From: Ruminococcus sp.
GTDB lineage: Bacteria; Bacillota; Clostridia; Oscillospirales; Acutalibacteraceae
Reading direction: 5' to 3'
Assembly (NCBI GenBank): GCA_022510985.1
Contig: JAFLSL010000099.1
Span: 1 to 5,112 of the forward strand
DNA: 5,112 bases
The notes under the pieces: model-generated
The model's input: only the letters and a program-made list of their open reading frames with translations
Database searches by the model: none
Told to the model about the DNA's origin: nothing
Translations under genes and position numbers: made by a program
In this document: piece by piece, positions 4,554 to 5,112 of the stretch
Position numbering within the stretch: position 1 is the stretch's first letter
How the letters are laid out: each line of letters begins with the position of its first letter

Positions 4554-5112
4554 AAAGAAAAATCTTGAGAAAAGCCGTGCTCTGCGATTTCAGATTACTG
4601 AATCCTACAAAAAAGCAAGAACTAATCTTGTTTACTCGATTATAAAAAAGGGATGTAAAAAGATTATTTTTACAAGCTCGTATAAAAGCGAGGGAAAAAC
4701 AACAACTGCTTTGAATGTTGCAACAGCACTCTCGCAGCAGGTTGGAGTTAAGGTTCTCGTTATCGACTGTGACCTTCGCCGTCCCACAATTCATACGGTT
4801 ATGAATCTTAACGCACAAAACGGACTTGCAAATTATTTAAACGGCGAATGTTCGCTCGGCGAGATTGTTACAAAGTCAGAGGTAGATAATCTTGACTTTA
4901 TTACTTTCGGTGCGATTCCGCCGAATCCGTCGGAGCTGCTTTCAAGCGATAATATGGCGGAAATGGTAAAAGAGCTTGAAGAAAAATATGATTATATTAT
5001 TTTCGACACGCCTCCGGTAAATATGGTTGTTGATATGATTCCGCTAATCAGCTTGTGTGACGGAGTTGTATTTGTCGTTAAAAACGCACAGACAACCCAG
5101 CCCGATTTTAAC
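4546..5112 (+). CDS. CpsD/CapB-type bacterial tyrosine kinase (BY-kinase), 3' end beyond window
   Basis: The frame stays open from ATG at 4546 to the window edge (189 codons), so the C-terminus is missing. It is a cytoplasmic P-loop kinase that autophosphorylates on tyrosine and, with its membrane modulator encoded just upstream, controls polysaccharide polymerisation and export. Visible motifs are: ESYKKARTNL (19-28), matching the N-terminal oligomerisation element (EX2RX2R in CapB, here EX2KX2R); Walker A SSYKSEGKTT (44-53, K51); Walker A' VLVIDCDLRRP (70-80, D74 and D76); NPSELL (127-132), a usual family motif; and Walker B YIIFDTPP (150-157, D154). The Walker A loop has Ser where many relatives have Pro or Gly before EGK, which is not obviously damaging. 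The C-terminal tyrosine cluster that is normally phosphorylated cannot be seen. Usual length is about 220-250 residues, so roughly 40-60 residues lie outside. It overlaps the modulator gene by 8 nt. Confidence 0.93.
   Translation, partial: MAKKKNLEKSRALRFQITESYKKARTNLVYSIIKKGCKKIIFTSSYKSEGKTTTALNVATALSQQVGVKVLVIDCDLRRPTIHTVMNLNAQNGLANYLNGECSLGEIVTKSEVDNLDFITFGAIPPNPSELLSSDNMAEMVKELEEKYDYIIFDTPPVNMVVDMIPLISLCDGVVFVVKNAQTTQPDFN

Noticed and set aside
4501..4818. Minus-strand open frame antisense to the kinase start
   Set aside because: It is cysteine-rich and without motifs, and it covers the ribosome binding site and P-loop region of an evident kinase gene on the other strand.

Overview
The window looks like a chromosomal piece of an AT-rich, low-GC Gram-positive bacterium, most likely a gut-type clostridium near Ruminococcus/Oscillospiraceae. 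The reasons are strong AGGAGG-type ribosome binding sites, a sortase with a sorting-signal protein, a secreted protein of lysine-rich fibronectin III repeats, and a CpsC/CpsD-type split tyrosine-kinase pair. The taxonomic call is inference from gene style. I see no rRNA, tRNA, CRISPR array, insertion sequence or phage gene.

Layout. Positions 1-72 hold the last 23 codons of a plus-strand gene, possibly a UvrD/Rep-type helicase. It converges on a four-gene minus-strand cluster (3490 down to 159), and a perfect 12-bp stem terminator (103-132) lies between them. In transcription order the cluster encodes: a small secreted protein with a C-terminal sorting-like signal (2918-3490); a class D-like sortase (2263-2934, overlapping the previous gene); a four-helix membrane protein of unknown function with a large outer domain (1406-2251); and an abundant-looking secreted protein with three FN3 repeats and a BIG2-like C-terminus (159-1361). 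A good sigma-A-type promoter (3548-3576) precedes the first gene. The spacings (overlap, 11 nt, 44 nt) suggest one operon, although the last gene may also be transcribed separately.

A 301-bp AT-rich divergent intergenic region (3491-3791) separates this cluster from a plus-strand exopolysaccharide/capsule control module: a Wzz/CpsC-type membrane co-polymerase (3792-4553), overlapped by 8 nt by a CpsD/CapB-type bacterial tyrosine kinase (4546 to the window end, incomplete). This pair normally regulates chain length and export of a surface polysaccharide, so its glycosyltransferases probably lie beyond 5112.

Together the region appears to be a cell-surface locus: a dedicated sortase with its own substrate, an unknown membrane partner and a secreted FN3 protein, back-to-back with polysaccharide synthesis control. 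The most interesting element is the compact sortase cassette. Its neighbouring substrate carries IKTTG where LPXTG would be expected, and it is accompanied by an uncharacterised membrane protein.
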